DNA of 64,000 nucleotides from Crotalaria pallida (GCA_037953625.1 CM075655.1:83169501-83233500); one strand, 5' to 3'. Positions 1 to 12,144 are shown, counted from the first letter of the stretch. The notes: a model not told the origin generated them from the letters alone. Numbers and translations: made by a program.

Positions 1-869
1 CGCATCAAATCCTTTGATTGCTTCTTCTTGAGACCCAAAACCTTTGATGAAGCAGTAGGAGAGACTTTGATGCCATGGATGAGATTTGCATTAGTGTATC
101 TACTTACCAACATAGCATAAAAAGCTTCAACACATAATATAAACAAGTATGGGGGATAAGGGGTCTCCCTGTCTCAAACCTCTGTGAGCTTTAAAATTGT
201 GGTACGACTCATCATTGATCATGATTGAGAAAGAAGAAGTGCAAACACAATTCATAATCAAAGATACCCAATGGAGGGGAAACCCCATAACTTGAAGAGT
301 ATTTTTTAAGAAGATTCATTCTATCCTATCATAAGCTTTCGACATATCAAGTTTCATTGTCATAAACCCCATTTTTACGGATTTTTTCTTTTTCATGTTG
401 TGAAAGCACTCATAAGCTATAATGACATTGTCAACAAAGGCACTTTGAGTTTCATTTACAATATCAGACAGGATAATTTTTAGTCTATTTGCAATATTTT
501 TTGTAATTATTTTGAAAATGACATTGCAAAGACTAATGGGCCAAAATTCGTTAGCATGGATAGGTTTTTTCTTTTTTGGAATAAGGACAACGAGGGTTTC
601 ATTAATAAAGCGAGGGTCAAGGCCATCATTCAGAACCCTCAAGACAAGATTTAAAATATCATGTCTCACAATTTTCCAATATTTTTTTTATAAAATAAAG
701 CTGACATACCAACTTTTCCGAGTGCTTTTGTGGGATGCATTTGATAGAGAGCTTGCTGCACCACTTCATATTCGTGGAAAGGTTTTGATAGGATTTCCAA
801 ATGATCCCTGGTCACTCTATTTCCAACTTCAAGCCATCATTCAAAACCCTCAAGACAAGATTTAAAATA
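1..869 (-). pseudogene. LINE reverse transcriptase fragment
   Basis: The longest open stretch (316-669) has the fingers motifs of LINE reverse transcriptase: LVVLIPKK, a degenerate RPISLCNV block, NRLK, the QSAFV box and MKLDMSKAYDRIE, where the Asp of KLDMSKAYD is the first catalytic aspartate. Downstream on the minus strand, rc 150-190 gives GLRQGDPLSP. Upstream, rc 700-800 gives a degenerate QMHPTKALG block from the start of the domain. About 60 bp (near 624-690 and 830-895) occurs twice in direct orientation, so the domain was locally duplicated after insertion. Stops and frameshifts make it a relic. Confidence 0.85.
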
Positions 870-1194
870 TCATGTCCCACAATTTCCCAATTTTTGGGCA
901 GTGACTCCGGTGCATAAAAACGATAGCATGCATTCAGTGCATTTTTATTTCTGGGTTTTTTTATTTATTTTTTAAAAATTTAATCAATTAAAAAATATTC
1001 TATGTGTTTTCTTTTTTACGGATATGAAGTGATTTTTATAATTTGGATTTTTTTTTACTCTGTGTTCTTAAAAAACTGTATTGAGTAAAACCGTATTCAA
1101 AATTTATAGATTCTAATAAATCTATATACAAACTTGTGTTAAAAAATATTCTGAATAAATTTGTAATAAAAAAATTTGAAAAACAAAAAAAAAA

Positions 1195-1458
1195 TTAAAC
1201 CATGCACCGATCAACACTAGAACGTTGCCTCCAAGGCATTTCCTCCTGGGGCAGTAATTCTTCTACTTCTTTCTCAACTTCCTTCATCTTCCACTGATTT
1301 TCCATTCTACAAACCTCTTCTTGCAAGCTCTTCAATATCTCCTGCTTCTCTTTGATTTCTTTCGTTAAAGCACCATATTTTTCCCAGCTCCATTCCATTA
1401 AATTTGAACCCACTGCCGCGAATTTTGATAAAGCGCAACCACCCAGAAAACCATGCAT
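1195..1458 (-). pseudogene. LINE linker between endonuclease and RT
   Basis: An 87-residue open stretch is rich in Lys and Glu (KEIKEKQEILKSLQEEV), with a predicted coiled-coil look, followed by WRQRS near the end. In plant LINEs the endonuclease-RT linker has the same charged helix ending in a W.QRSR block, so I assign it by position and composition. It sits between the endonuclease remnant at 1559-1774 and the RT remnant. The frame is closed at both ends. About 900-1190 is an AT-rich filler with no recognisable coding sequence, possibly a later insertion. Confidence 0.6.
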
Positions 1459-1558
1459 TCTGAATTATCTCTTCACACTTCTCATCCAGCACCCACATTT
1501 TCTCAAATTGCTACCGTCTCTGCCTTTTCCTTCTTCGTTTATTAGCTCACTGGACCGT

Positions 1559-1774
1559 TTAAAAAATTATAGGGTTGTGGTCGGATGCATGGCGTGCCTT
1601 AGAGTTAGAGGTTACCAAGTTATCACTCCACACATTTCGCCATTCTCTGTTAACAAATGCATGATCAATCCTCTCTTCGATGCAGTCAGGTTGTGAGCGT
1701 TTGTTTGACCACGTGAACCTTCCCCCATAAACTACAAGAGAGCCAACACCCTTTTTTTGCTTAGGATCCCTCAA
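1559..1774 (-). pseudogene. LINE endonuclease C-terminal fragment
   Basis: The 71-residue open stretch contains GGRFTWSN, ERIDHAFVNREW and ASDHNPIIF. These match the end of the apurinic-like endonuclease domain of plant LINEs (T-W, ERLDRAL-like, and the SDH catalytic His motif), which nicks the target DNA. The N-terminal part of the domain is missing or unrecognisable. It lies upstream, in minus-strand order, of the linker and RT fragments, as expected for one LINE ORF2. Confidence 0.8.
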
Positions 1775-2183
1775 TCCCGCAGCTTTTGGGCTGGGAGATT
1801 CATTAGTGAAGTGTGATCTCCGTCAATAGTTTGTAGTAACCCCATCAGTTCGATTCCCTGTTGTTACTCCTAACTGTTTTGGAGAAGCACAGAGCCAGGG
1901 ACCATAACGTCATGCGCCTATATCATCATCTTCCACCTCTTCATCTCTCTCCAAGCAGTCTTTACGTAAATATCCCACCACACCACAATAGTAATAATGC
2001 CTTCATAACTAAAAAAACACTTTGAGAGGCCCTTTTTCCTTCCTTTGAATCACAATCCCCCTCTTTAATGGCAATGTAATATCCAAGAGAAATCGGATTC
2101 TCATATATTTTCCCAGACGTTGATTGTCTGAGCCATCCCATGCAACGAACTCCCCAACCGTATCCCCTAGCTATTATTATAGG

Positions 2184-2438
2184 CTATAGCCAGTTAGCCA
2201 CTGCTTCAGTTCTCATGTTAAGAGGGAGATCAGAGACTCGCATCCATATGTGAGTTTGTGTCAAGTTAACCTCGGCAGGACTCTCATTCAGTCCCATCGC
2301 TTTAAGTATCACCATATTACATGGTCCCAGTTTGAGGACCATCTCCCTGTCCTTTTCGTTCATAAAGCGACGTGTAAAGAGGTTTCGCGCCACATACTTT
2401 ATTTCCACATCTTCCCTTGTCTTCCACGATTGTATCAT
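2184..2438 (-). pseudogene. DUF4283-like domain of the LINE
   Basis: The 84-residue frame carries NLFTRRFMNEKDREMVLKLGP and HIWMRVSDLPLNMRTE, the pattern of the DUF4283 domain found at the front of plant L1 elements. That domain is usually followed by a CCHC knuckle, and a degenerate one (one Cys and the His replaced by Tyr) is visible near rc 1950-1995. Function is presumed nucleic-acid binding. The fragment is truncated and its frame is not joined to the rest. Confidence 0.7.
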
Positions 2439-2640
2439 TGTGGTCTTTAATTTAGTGCCCTCATATTGAAAGAGCGCAGCTCATGGTAGCCACTCGTCCT
2501 TATTAGGATTTGTCTTCTCCTCAGTTGAATCTGGAATGACAATCCCAATCGCTTCATCCTCACGAAACTCGATGTCCCTTCTTCGATTCATCAGGAGACT
2601 AACTCCCATGTGAGAGTCGGGCTAGTAAAACCTTCAGTAG

Positions 2641-3660
2641 GTAGCACGCCAACCAGCTTGGAGTCACCAGAACCCTTATGCTGTCAAACCATAGCAGACG
2701 TCAAAGGGAGAAAAGAAAAATCTTGGATTCATGGTTCAAGATTTTTGCTATGTATAAAATTACATGGTAATTTGAAAACATATTTTTATATACTCGTAGT
2801 TAGAATTGCAATTGAAGTTAAAATATGGGATCCTTTACTGTTGTGGAAGATCATAGGATCACTTGTATAGTAATATTTTTATACAACATTTAGAAATAAA
2901 AAATAAAATATAAAAATTGTTTATGAAATTAGTCGAAGTAGGAATGAATTGGAATTTTGGATTTAAACTAGGGCCAATGATTTAATACCTAAATTTTGTA
3001 GTTAACCTGACACGCAAATTCACTTCTACCACAATTAACCACTTTGTTGGGTCTAAATGTTGGTTTGCAAGTTTCTGTTACTCTTGCTTACACTCAATAT
3101 TTTAGATAATCTAAAGCTTTTAAGGTATAGATTCTAATTGCTTCATTCTTTTTAATAAGTAAAAAATTTATAAATTTTTTGCATTGCTTTTTTTGGAGAG
3201 TGATTTTCTTTAGGTTTTTCATTGAACCACAGAATCTTATCAAGGATATAATATCTTCGTGGTAATTTTATGACTGATCAGTTCACTTGGATTGTGGCGT
3301 ATATCTATCCTTTATTTGCCTTAGGTTTACGTTTTTCTGAGTCTTATAGCTTGTGCTTTTGTTAGAACTTAAATAAAAATACCGAAAATAGTTTTGTTGT
3401 TTGTTTTTTGGGTTCAAAACCGTGGTCAACTTAGGTCATAGGATTAGCAATCCACATTTACATCTTCCAGTAAAAATGTCAAAAGTGTATGTAATATCTG
3501 TAAATAACATTAATGAATTTCATGAATGGTTGATTCAATATTTACATACATAGCCTACTCAATCCCTCAAGATTAGGGATAAGGGATTAGGGATTAGAAT
3601 CAACTAACTAATAAAAAAAATCAGAACAGATACATATCTAATAATACACCAACGATATTT
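2641..3660. other. Intergenic, nothing recognised
   Basis: AT-rich sequence between the LINE relic and the 3' flank of the MAPKKK gene. I see no ORF of note, RNA gene or repeat boundary here. A short TAGGGAT-rich stretch near 3575-3597 is too irregular to be a telomeric repeat. Confidence 0.5.
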
Positions 3661-3678
3661 AACAAACATAATGTAAGA

Positions 3679-3985
3679 ACTTTTACAGTAGATGAATGTT
3701 TTTGAACTCTTGCTTTTGGCAATACAACTTCTTTCAGCTAGGATTATACAAAACAGTGATAGCACCAAAGTTGCTAATGTACATTTCCTTAAAGTGCTAA
3801 AAATGGTTTTAAGCATTTTTACATTAGATGAATATTTTTGAACTATTGCTTTTGGCAATACAACAACTTTCAGCTTGGATGAAACAAAACAGTGATAGCA
3901 CCAAAGTTGGTAATGTACATTTCCTTAAAGTGCTAAAAATGGTTTTAGCATGTGTATATGGGGAACGCAAAGACTTTGAGAAAAT
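3679..3985. repeat. Tandem duplication, ~146-bp unit, 3' of the MAPKKK gene
   Basis: Two head-to-tail copies: the stretch around GATGAATGTTTTTGAAC at 3691 recurs as GATGAATATTTTTGAAC at 3837, an offset of 146 bp. Similarity continues through the CAAAGTTG.TAATGTACATT block to the end of each copy. It lies about 200 bp beyond the MAPKKK stop codon and may overlap the 3' UTR. A slipped or replication-error duplication explains it. Confidence 0.8.
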
Positions 3986-4179
3986 CCTAGTCCTGTGGCC
4001 ATCTCACCAATAAAACTGGCATTTGGCTATAGTATCCAAATTTAGCTGCTAAGCCATATTCCATGAGTATGTCGTTATTCCACTCCTAGAATTTGCCATC
4101 AATTTGAAGGTAACTAACATGCCTAGTATCCCCATCTGATCATGACACGCAAACCAGAATTCACAAGCCATCTATGCAG

Positions 4180-7100
4180 TTAGTCAATCCTTGGGGCATT
4201 GGACTTAACATCCAGTAGGGATATATTTAACCGAACATAGTCCCTCAGCAGCTGTTGTGACACACGATCAGCCAAACATGACTTCGCATCATGAAATTCT
4301 CTTAGGTCTCCCTGGACAACCATCCTATTATGGTTTACATGAGCATCATTATCAGATGAAATTCTATCGCTGCAGTTACAAGCATGGGTGGTTTGCGGAA
4401 TTCCCCGAAACTGGTCATGCTTTGGTTCCTGATGAGCAGTTCCATTAGAATAAAAACCACTCTGCGACTTTTGGACCATACCCACAGCTTCAGATGAGAA
4501 TATTGGTTGCTTTGTTTGATGAAATGGGATTGAACCACCGCCACTGGTGAGTGGTGTAGATGAGCCAGATGCAGCATGAGGGCTTGATATTGGAGAGGGA
4601 GACCTCCTTCCACTCACACGCAGTGTAGAAGGTATACGTTCGCTGGCAGAGGGAGAGACAGGACATGAGATGATCCTTGGTGTAGGGGCATCACTGAAGA
4701 CAAGAGAAAAAATATTCATTACCTTCAAATTTACAAAAAAAAAAAAAGGGTGAATGTTAACGAGTACACTGGTCAAGGAAGCAAAGAAAAGTAAGTTTTT
4801 TATCGGGAATTTTGGTATTCTATAAATTGAAAAGTGGTTAACCAGTGACCTTGGGGAACTTGTTAACATGAATTAAAAGAAAATGGCATCAGCAAATTTG
4901 TGACCAATTTTTCTACACAGGCATGACACCAGTGTCTTCATTGTTACTCTTCCTAATCATCAAATATTGAATTTTAATTATGAAGCTACTTATCTAAGAT
5001 GAATAAAAAATGTTATGCAGGTTCCTAGCTAACCCTTAACTTTCCTTTCAGAACAGAGAACAGGAAGGCAGATTGTCATTGATACAACAATCACCAGGAA
5101 ACAGTGAGCACAACAAATATTCATTTGCACAAGAATATCCTTGTATTTGCTTATTCATGCATGCGATTACTTTCATGCGTAGGTGTGTGTATTTGAGAGA
5201 GACACAGAGATATACCTTGATCCAGAACCAGTTCTCAGGCTTATACGTGGATTGTTGCCAGCCAATTTTGAATCTAAGCCTAAATTATGTTTCGCAGGTC
5301 CAATGGCCTAAAAAGAACATCAAAACAGTGATAAATAACGAACTCATGCAGTCTGTAAAAATCCCACAACGAAAGAGGTGTATGCATCCATGTGTTTAAC
5401 GAGAATCAACAATCTTATTGTTCAAAGTCCTGCTACTAAATATATTAATTTATTTTAGCATGCAACATGCAGTTCATAACAAGTCTAACTAATTTGAAAG
5501 GCTTCTTGTAGTTCTAACAACACAGGTATGAACATCAGAAAAATAATGCAGCTTTCCAAATGAAAGTGGCAAGATAGAAGGCATTGAATATACATCAGAT
5601 CAACAAACTTCAAATGATTCTTACCAGAGATCTCATTGCATTTATAACAGTGTCCGGTGCTTCTGAAGGATCAGCTGACAGAAAGGATCTTTCAAGTGTA
5701 GCATTTTTAACAAATGGGTGCTCCAGAAGTTGAACAGCTGAGGGTCTATTTTGTGGATTCCTTTGCAAACAAAGCCTCAAAAAATCTTTTCCATCTTCCG
5801 ATAGATGATCAGGAAATGCAGGAAATTCCTTGCTGTTCCCAATCTTAAATATAGCAGCAACCTTTAAGCACGTGGAGTTAAGAAGAAGAAACAAGTTAAG
5901 TAATCAAAGTTTCAAGAAAGACACGTGGTCCAACAAAGATTAATATATTTTGAGTCAAAAAATAGATTTCAAATACACACAACTATTTTTGGTACGCTTT
6001 TTAGTCTGTCTTCCAATCTCACTTACCCCTTCATACTGACTCCAAGGCGGTTTTGTTGTCAACATCTCCAAAACAGTGCAGCCCAGACTCCATATATCAA
6101 CAGCAAGATTACAACCCTTTGAATTTTTGATAACCTATGTAATCCAAGCAATGTCATAAAGAAGAATACCACCCGAAAAGAATCAGCAACAAGAAAATGC
6201 TAATTGGACAAATGATAGTATAATAGTACCATGTTTGAATCATGGTTTGTAAATCATGGTTTGATGTTCCAATGGAAAAGCAACATTTTTCTACTTCAAC
6301 TCAAACCAGGGTTTGAGACCCAAAACCATGTTCAAATATGATAAGGACCTTAGGAGAACCACACGACAAAAGCTAGCTATTGTAGTTGGAGAACCCAAGG
6401 CTTTAGAATCCCATACTTCCGATAGGGGACTCAAGTTTCATTGCTTGCAATTGTAATCCTAGCAAAATATAACGTAAACATGATTTTATACCACCATTGT
6501 TTTTTGTGGATTATACTCAGTTTACCCAACCAAAACTGAGCTTTGGGGTATGAAAGTATGAAACTATAATCCAAAGTCCAAAAATGCTAGAAATCAAGCT
6601 GACCTCAGGTGCCAACCAGTAAGGACTTCCTTTGAAAGAAAATGGACAAGACTGCCCGCTTATCTGTAAATTATTCCAGGAAAGGCGATATCAGAAATCA
6701 GAGACATATTCAGCGCAACTCAGATTGTCTGATGCCACAAACAGGTTAAAGGTTGCCCAACATAAACATGAACAAAAACATTTTATAAATGCTCTTACAT
6801 GCTTTGCCATCCCAAAATCTGACAATTTTATCCATCCATGAGGATCCACCAATATGTTTGCCCCTTTTATGTCCCTAATCAGAATCTAGTAATCAGACCA
6901 GGACAAAATGTTCTACATATCATAACATAATTAAAAGTACAGGTGCTGATAGAAACAAGAGATATAAGAGTCTGGTTGAGTATTTAAAAACCGAACTAGA
7001 ATGACTCATTAAAAGCTCAGCTCATTTACACCCACTACATATTACTCCATCCGTTCCTATATGTAGGTCACATTCTAGAAGAATTACTTGTTCCTATATG

Positions 7101-9904
7101 TCAATCACTTTACATTTTTTAGGAGGTATTTAATTCTTCTTTTATAAACAATCCCTATTAAATGGGTGTTCTAATTAACTAAGTTCAACTCCCAAAAAAA
7201 GAGTAAAAAAGTATAATGGGTAAAAATGTAAAATTGATAATTATTTTATTAAAAACAAGGAGTTAACTACCCACTTTGGTCTGTGTGTTTCAGTTAAATG
7301 TGACTTATAAATAGAAACGAAAGGAGTATTAACTATCAGACTCACCTATGAACTGTGTTTTTAGCATGCAAATATGCAAGTCCAGACAGAATTTGCCGAG
7401 TATAATTACGAACGAGAATTTCACTAAGCTGGCCATATTGTTGAAGTAGTTTATAGATTGACCCGCCTGAGACATACTCCAAGTATATATAAAGTTTGTC
7501 ATCTACCTGTTAAGTATAGAAAATTCACAAAGCAGTCAGCACAATCTCTTTTATCAATTCGTTTGACTGAATTCAAGTACCAAATTTCATCTCCTAAAAT
7601 AAGATTATGAGACAACAATAAAATGTATAATATTATATACTGCAATTTCAATTATGAGGAAATCTAATGATGCATTTCTCAAAGCATAGAAGCAACTACT
7701 GTAGCGTTTTCATGTAAAGAAACATTTTTTTGCTTTATTATAAGGAAACAAAATCAAAGTAAAATCAAATGAAGTCAAGAATTCAATAAGTATACCATCG
7801 CAGATCCATAATACTGGACTATATTTGGATGACGCAAACGACTTAGCAGAGCAATTTCCTGCAAGATGCATCACGCATATGAGAATATTTATTGTCTATT
7901 TATATAGTAATACTATATTTTCAATCTTTTTTTCTTTAAAAAGAAAAATCAATTATTTATGTTTAAAAGAAAAAGGACAACAAATTAACAGTTGACTTCC
8001 CTAAAGAAAAGGTGAGCACACTTACTTGGTCAAGTTGCTGAGCACTTTCCCTTGATTTAGGATCATCAGAAAAAAGGGTTACCTCTTTCATAGCACACAT
8101 CCCACCACTTTCCCTATAGATCAGAAGATAAAATAAATCAAGCTAAAAAAGTTGAAAGAACTTAATGACAGAGAAGTCATGGGTACTCAACACCACAAAA
8201 CTAGAACAGCAACGAATGTCACTCTTTGAATCAGGGCCAGTTTTGACATTAAAAGATAAAGGTGAAGCAAAATCAAGACATGCATATGCAAAATGAGCTT
8301 GGATAAGATTTCAAAATCATGCATACTGAAATCAAATCATCAATAATACAGTGATCATAGGTCCGACAGTATGTGCGTGCGCTAGTGTGCTTGACACCCA
8401 CTAGATACAGACCTGTTAAAACCAAGATATACATGTCCAAATGTTCCCCTTCCAAGCAACCTCCCCTTTTTCCAGGGTCCTGGGCTTGGATTTTCTGCTC
8501 TGGCAGGACTGCGAGGGGCTGAAGGAGTTGTCGACTCCGAATAGGTTGGAGAAAATGGACATGAACTAGTAACTGTATTAGGAGGAAGTGGTAATTGATG
8601 AGTTTGTTGTTTCACATCGTCAGGGCATCTTGTAGCCGTTTCTGCTACAGAAACTCCTGCTCGAGGGTGCCGAGGAGAGACAGCGGCACTCTGTATCCTG
8701 GAACTGGGACCAGGGCTTGTCATTCTGGAACTAGGTACAGGAGAACACTCTGGGCTGCATCTGTTGCGTTGCCAAAATATCTGTCCCGGCATTTCCCCAC
8801 CAACTGAATTAGGATCAGAATTATGGCCTGAACCCAGACTAGAGCAGAGCCCAGATGCTATATCAGGATAAGGCTTTCCTCCACATAATCCAGAGTCAGC
8901 ACCAAATGCTCTCATTGGACTTCTAGAAGGACTTGACCTTGAACTATCTGGAGCACTGTGGAGACCACCAGGACGAGTTATTTGCATATCTTGCAGATAC
9001 AAGGGACCTCCTCTTGGTGAGGTAGATAGAAGCTTGTTGTTGTGTAATTGAGGAGCTGGTTTTGATGATACTCTCGATTTCTTTTCAATAGTAATAGGTG
9101 ATCGATCCTTTTGTACCACTCTTTAGGAACATTGAAACAAATTTAGTAAGAGAAGGAACTGAAAATAAGATACATGATTGGAGAGCATTTAAAAAACATA
9201 TACCTGTATGAATTGTTAGTGGTAGCTCTGTTTCCATTTTCGCAGTCGGATGCCAGAGGACTAATGAGATGCGAATCGGATGAGTTACCACTATCAATAG
9301 AGCTGTCACTAGAGACAGATGCAGTGGCTATATCTCTTTCTGCATGAATTGGATCTCCCTTATTAGAAACATAAACAGGTTCGAGTAGTGGAAAATATAG
9401 AGATGGCTTAGTGCCTCTAGCTCTTTCCAGTTTTGATGCTATATTAATTCCAGAATTCCCATCACTGACACTAGGAAGGTGCAAGCTTGGCAGTTGGTGA
9501 GGCTGAGAATGAGGCCCAAAACTTTGACAGCGGGACACACGTGTAGACGGTGATGTTGATCTTGAAGATACCACTGACCAAGATCCCTTCCACCAGACAG
9601 AGTCTCTATGATGTCTCCTAGACCCTCCTGATTTACCATTGCACTTATTTTCAGAAGCATAAGGCCCAAAACTTTGACATCGGGACACATGTGAAGACGG
9701 TGATGTTGATCTGGAAGGCACCACGGACCAAGATCCCTTCCATGAGATAGAGTCTCTATGATGTCTCCTAGACCCTCCTGATTTACAATTGCACTTATTG
9801 TCAGAAGCATTCCTTAATTTTTTCTTTATAGTACCAAAAATACTTTCCCTGTTCGTCTTCCCCTTCGCCTCTTTGGATGAAGACTTTCCCCACCATGATG
9901 GCAT
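4180..9904 (-). CDS. YDA: YODA-like MAPKKK (MEKK-type), 11 coding exons
   Basis: Serine/threonine MAP kinase kinase kinase of the plant YODA group, which phosphorylates MKK4/5-type kinases in stomatal, embryo and inflorescence patterning. Spliced exons (minus strand): 9204-9904, 8413-9120, 8026-8113, 7796-7858, 7346-7506, 6799-6874, 6604-6663, 6027-6134, 5625-5861, 5216-5307 and 4180-4693. They total 2808 nt (935 aa plus stop) in phase with GT-AG introns. Motifs: N-terminal MPSWWGKSSSKE; glycine loop GRGTFGHV (457-464); catalytic Lys479; HRD ending at Asp575; DFG 593-595; APE 617-619 (WLAPE rather than the usual WMAPE). The kinase domain (about 451-706) is flanked by long Ser/Pro-rich tails typical of YODA. 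The start is the ATG at 9904. Oddities are a 50-residue tandem duplication at 33-132 and a MITE in intron 5. No disabling change is visible. Gene identity is by motif and N-terminal resemblance; the exact paralogue is not resolved. Confidence 0.93.
7045..7326. mobile_element. Stowaway-like MITE in MAPKKK intron 5
   Basis: The left end reads CTCCATCCGTTCCTAT and the right end is its inverted complement with a few changes (GAAACGAAAGGAG). A TA dinucleotide flanks both sides (7043-7044, 7327-7328), the Tc1/mariner-type target duplication. It is 282 bp with no coding capacity. The right TA lies only 17 bp from the intron-5 donor at 7344-7345. The internal GTAGGTCACATTCTAGAA block also occurs, inverted, in the element at 55214-55507, so the two are related. 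Confidence 0.85.
9509..9808 (-). repeat. 150-bp in-frame tandem duplication in MAPKKK exon 1
   Basis: Two adjacent 150-bp units (9659-9808 and 9509-9658) encode residues 33-82 and 83-132. Each contains KSGGSRRHHRDS, WKGSWSVV and VSRCQSFGP. The VSRCQSF block is characteristic of the YODA N terminus and occurs once in the family members I know. The copies differ at several positions, so the duplication is not brand new, and the frame has been kept. Confidence 0.9.
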
Positions 9905-10072
9905 GTTTTGGGTAAAGCTTGTCAAAAACAAGCAAAGAGACAGAGAATTACAGGAAATATCTACAAAATATGAGAGCGGATTCACATTTAACACTAGGGG
10001 AAAATTCGCGGAAGTGAACTACTCTTCTCTCAGAAATCACTTGTGAGGAGTGTGTCACCACACCACAAGAAT
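9905..10072 (-). promoter_or_regulatory. 5' UTR part of MAPKKK exon 2, with a start-stop uORF
   Basis: Upstream of the ATG, a strong acceptor (TTTTTTGTGCAG on the minus strand) ends at 10073, so the untranslated part of this exon is 9905-10072. It contains ATGTGA (rc of 9982-9987), a minimal ATG-stop upstream ORF about 80 nt before the main start. The acceptor choice is inferred; a weaker one ending in TTTTTGACAAG lies closer to the ATG. Confidence 0.55.
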
Positions 10073-11381
10073 CTGCACAAAAAACTTCAATGTTAGTTTA
10101 GTTCTTTACATTACAACATAGGGCATTCAATAAACAAATTAACTACACAAAAGTACAAGATTGTCTTAAAAATAACTGATATCAGATAATGGATCATCAA
10201 TGTTCATAGAAAGTTCATTTGTTTCAATTAATGCATACATATAGTATATGATCCATTTGGACTTCCATTTTTAGGACATGCATCTTAGTATCACGGTTCT
10301 AGAACATTAAAAGAATAAAAAACCAACAACCACAACAACTTAAACATGCCACTTTCAGTCGCAATCAGTTCAAAAGTATTCCTTATGAACCTTGAAACCA
10401 TGGTTCTAACTTTCTGGAGTTATAATGACAGTTTCACATATTATACTTAGAAGTTAGAACATGAAAATAGTGATTGGCTGCCACAAAAGCTATGAAGACA
10501 ATTTACAAACTGCCCATTAAAATTTATAATCAATAATTAGGCAAAGTGCACTTAAGCAAGATTGGCATTCCAATACAAAAGAAGCACATCTTGATTTAGA
10601 TGATTCAGATGGTATTTTACATAACTTGACATTTTACATATTTGAGAGTTTTACTTAGGCAGTTTACGAATTGCAGCTGCATTGCATTGCACTGATGCAA
10701 GTCAATTACAATCAATGCAGTCCACAATCATACGATTACGATAAAACCCTAATGAATTGTTTACTGCAAATGACAGTCAGAATTCAGAAGTGTGACAAAA
10801 GACCATCAGAATATAATAAACATTTTGCCCAAATGTACCTTTAGAAAATTAGTATAAATGAAGCAAAAGGTATCTTTGATAACAAAATAACATCAACATT
10901 AAATCAGCAGATGAAAACATAAAGAACCAAAACAAAGATACACTAAACTCAGATCTACTTGCTTAACCAACTCTGTGATGCTGAAATGATCAGATAAACA
11001 ACGAAATTTACGGTTGTTACGCTCCGCCAACGTGGGAAATTGGATAATCCATAATTAATCTGTAAGTACCTACGTAAGCGCTACTCGTGAGGGGACCCAA
11101 CTCTGATAAACATTTATTTATTCAATAAAAAAATGGGGGATACGCAAACTGCAATTCATATGCATAAATGAGTAACGGTAACTTAAAATGCACGAATTGA
11201 AGAAAGAATCATGAGAAAAATTAAATGATGGTTTATATAGTGACGTGTCTTGTAATATACAGATTCAGATTACAAAGTGTTCGGTTCGGTTCAATTCAGT
11301 ACAATTAATTAATCAAACAAGAAAATAAAATAAAATATAAAAATAAAAATAAAAAAACACTGTAACGTTACAATTACTTAC
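10073..11381 (-). other. Putative 1.3-kb 5' UTR intron of the MAPKKK gene
   Basis: On the minus strand a consensus donor CCA|GTAAGT (GT at 11380-11381) pairs with the acceptor at 10073. The interval is AT-rich with no coding potential or recognisable repeat. Long first introns in the 5' UTR are common in plant signalling genes. Inferred from splice signals only. Confidence 0.5.
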
Positions 11382-11545
11382 TGGTGAGCGTGTGTGCTTT
11401 TAGCTGCGAAACGTCGACGTTTTGATGAAAATGCGAAGCGCAAGGTGACGGTTTATAACGAGAAGCTTAAAATAAAAATCAAAGAGAGTGAAAGGATGCA
11501 AGAAGAAGAGACACACTCTCACTCTTCACTCTTCACTCTTCAGTG
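11382..11545 (-). promoter_or_regulatory. Putative first (untranslated) exon and promoter of the MAPKKK gene
   Basis: This stretch is CT-rich on the minus strand (three GAAGAGTGAAGAGT-like repeats read as 5' UTR), followed by the donor at 11381. AT-rich sequence upstream (ATTTATTATTC near 11579-11590 and TTAAATATTA near 11604) could hold a TATA element. The transcription start is not determinable from sequence; the right boundary is approximate. Confidence 0.4.
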
Positions 11546-11751
11546 TGTAAGCGTTATGGGTGACCGTGTAATGTGGATGAATAATAAATTATTTATTGCT
11601 AGTAATATTTAAAGGGATTTAAAAAAAAGTACGGAAGAATGTACGACACATCGAAACGATGTCGTATTAGACATCTGAACCGTTCATTGAACGTAGAGCG
11701 GGCTCAGTTATATTACTTCCTCCGTTATGGGCTCAGTTATGTTTAAGTTTA

Positions 11752-12105
11752 GGGTAATTATTTTGCCACCCCAAGATCTATTATTGCCACCCCAATTATT
11801 TAAATTATATCTATTATACCCTTTAGAAAAAATAAGATTTTACACGGGTCGTAAGGGGGCTTACGACCTTAAAAAAAAAACAAAGTTTTTGAATGGGTCG
11901 TAAGGGGGTGTCACGACCTGCGGGTCGTAGCACCCCCTTACGACTAATAAAAAAAATTTATGTTGGACGTAACACTGAGTTACGACTTTTGTAACACTGG
12001 GTTACCCTTTTCTCTGCAGCAGCAGCAACAACGACACCAACTCAAAAATTCTTCGCTCTACTTTCCGCTACACTTCCCAGGTTTGTGCCTTCTCCTTTTA
12101 TTTCT

Positions 12106-12144
<39 letters not shown>

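Larger units (their letters stand above)
1..2640 (-). pseudogene. Decayed LINE (L1-type non-LTR retrotransposon)
   Basis: Read on the minus strand, the fragments follow the order of a plant L1-type LINE: a DUF4283-like domain, a degenerate CCHC knuckle near 1950-1995, an endonuclease C-terminus, a coiled linker and reverse transcriptase. No frame stays open across the whole region and stops are frequent, so it cannot be autonomous. The element runs off the left edge of the window. The part beyond the GLRQGDPLSP motif (rc of about 150-190) diverges before a YADD box is reached, so the catalytic palm is absent or lies outside. Similarity was recognised by eye from family motifs, without a search. 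Confidence 0.85.

Noticed and set aside
3570..3600. Telomere-like TAGGGAT repeats
   Set aside because: Only a few irregular units; does not match the plant TTTAGGG register.
4694..4869. Extension of the last MAPKKK exon into the preceding open frame
   Set aside because: A phase-matched acceptor ends at 4694 and the sequence before it is intron-like and unlike YODA proteins.
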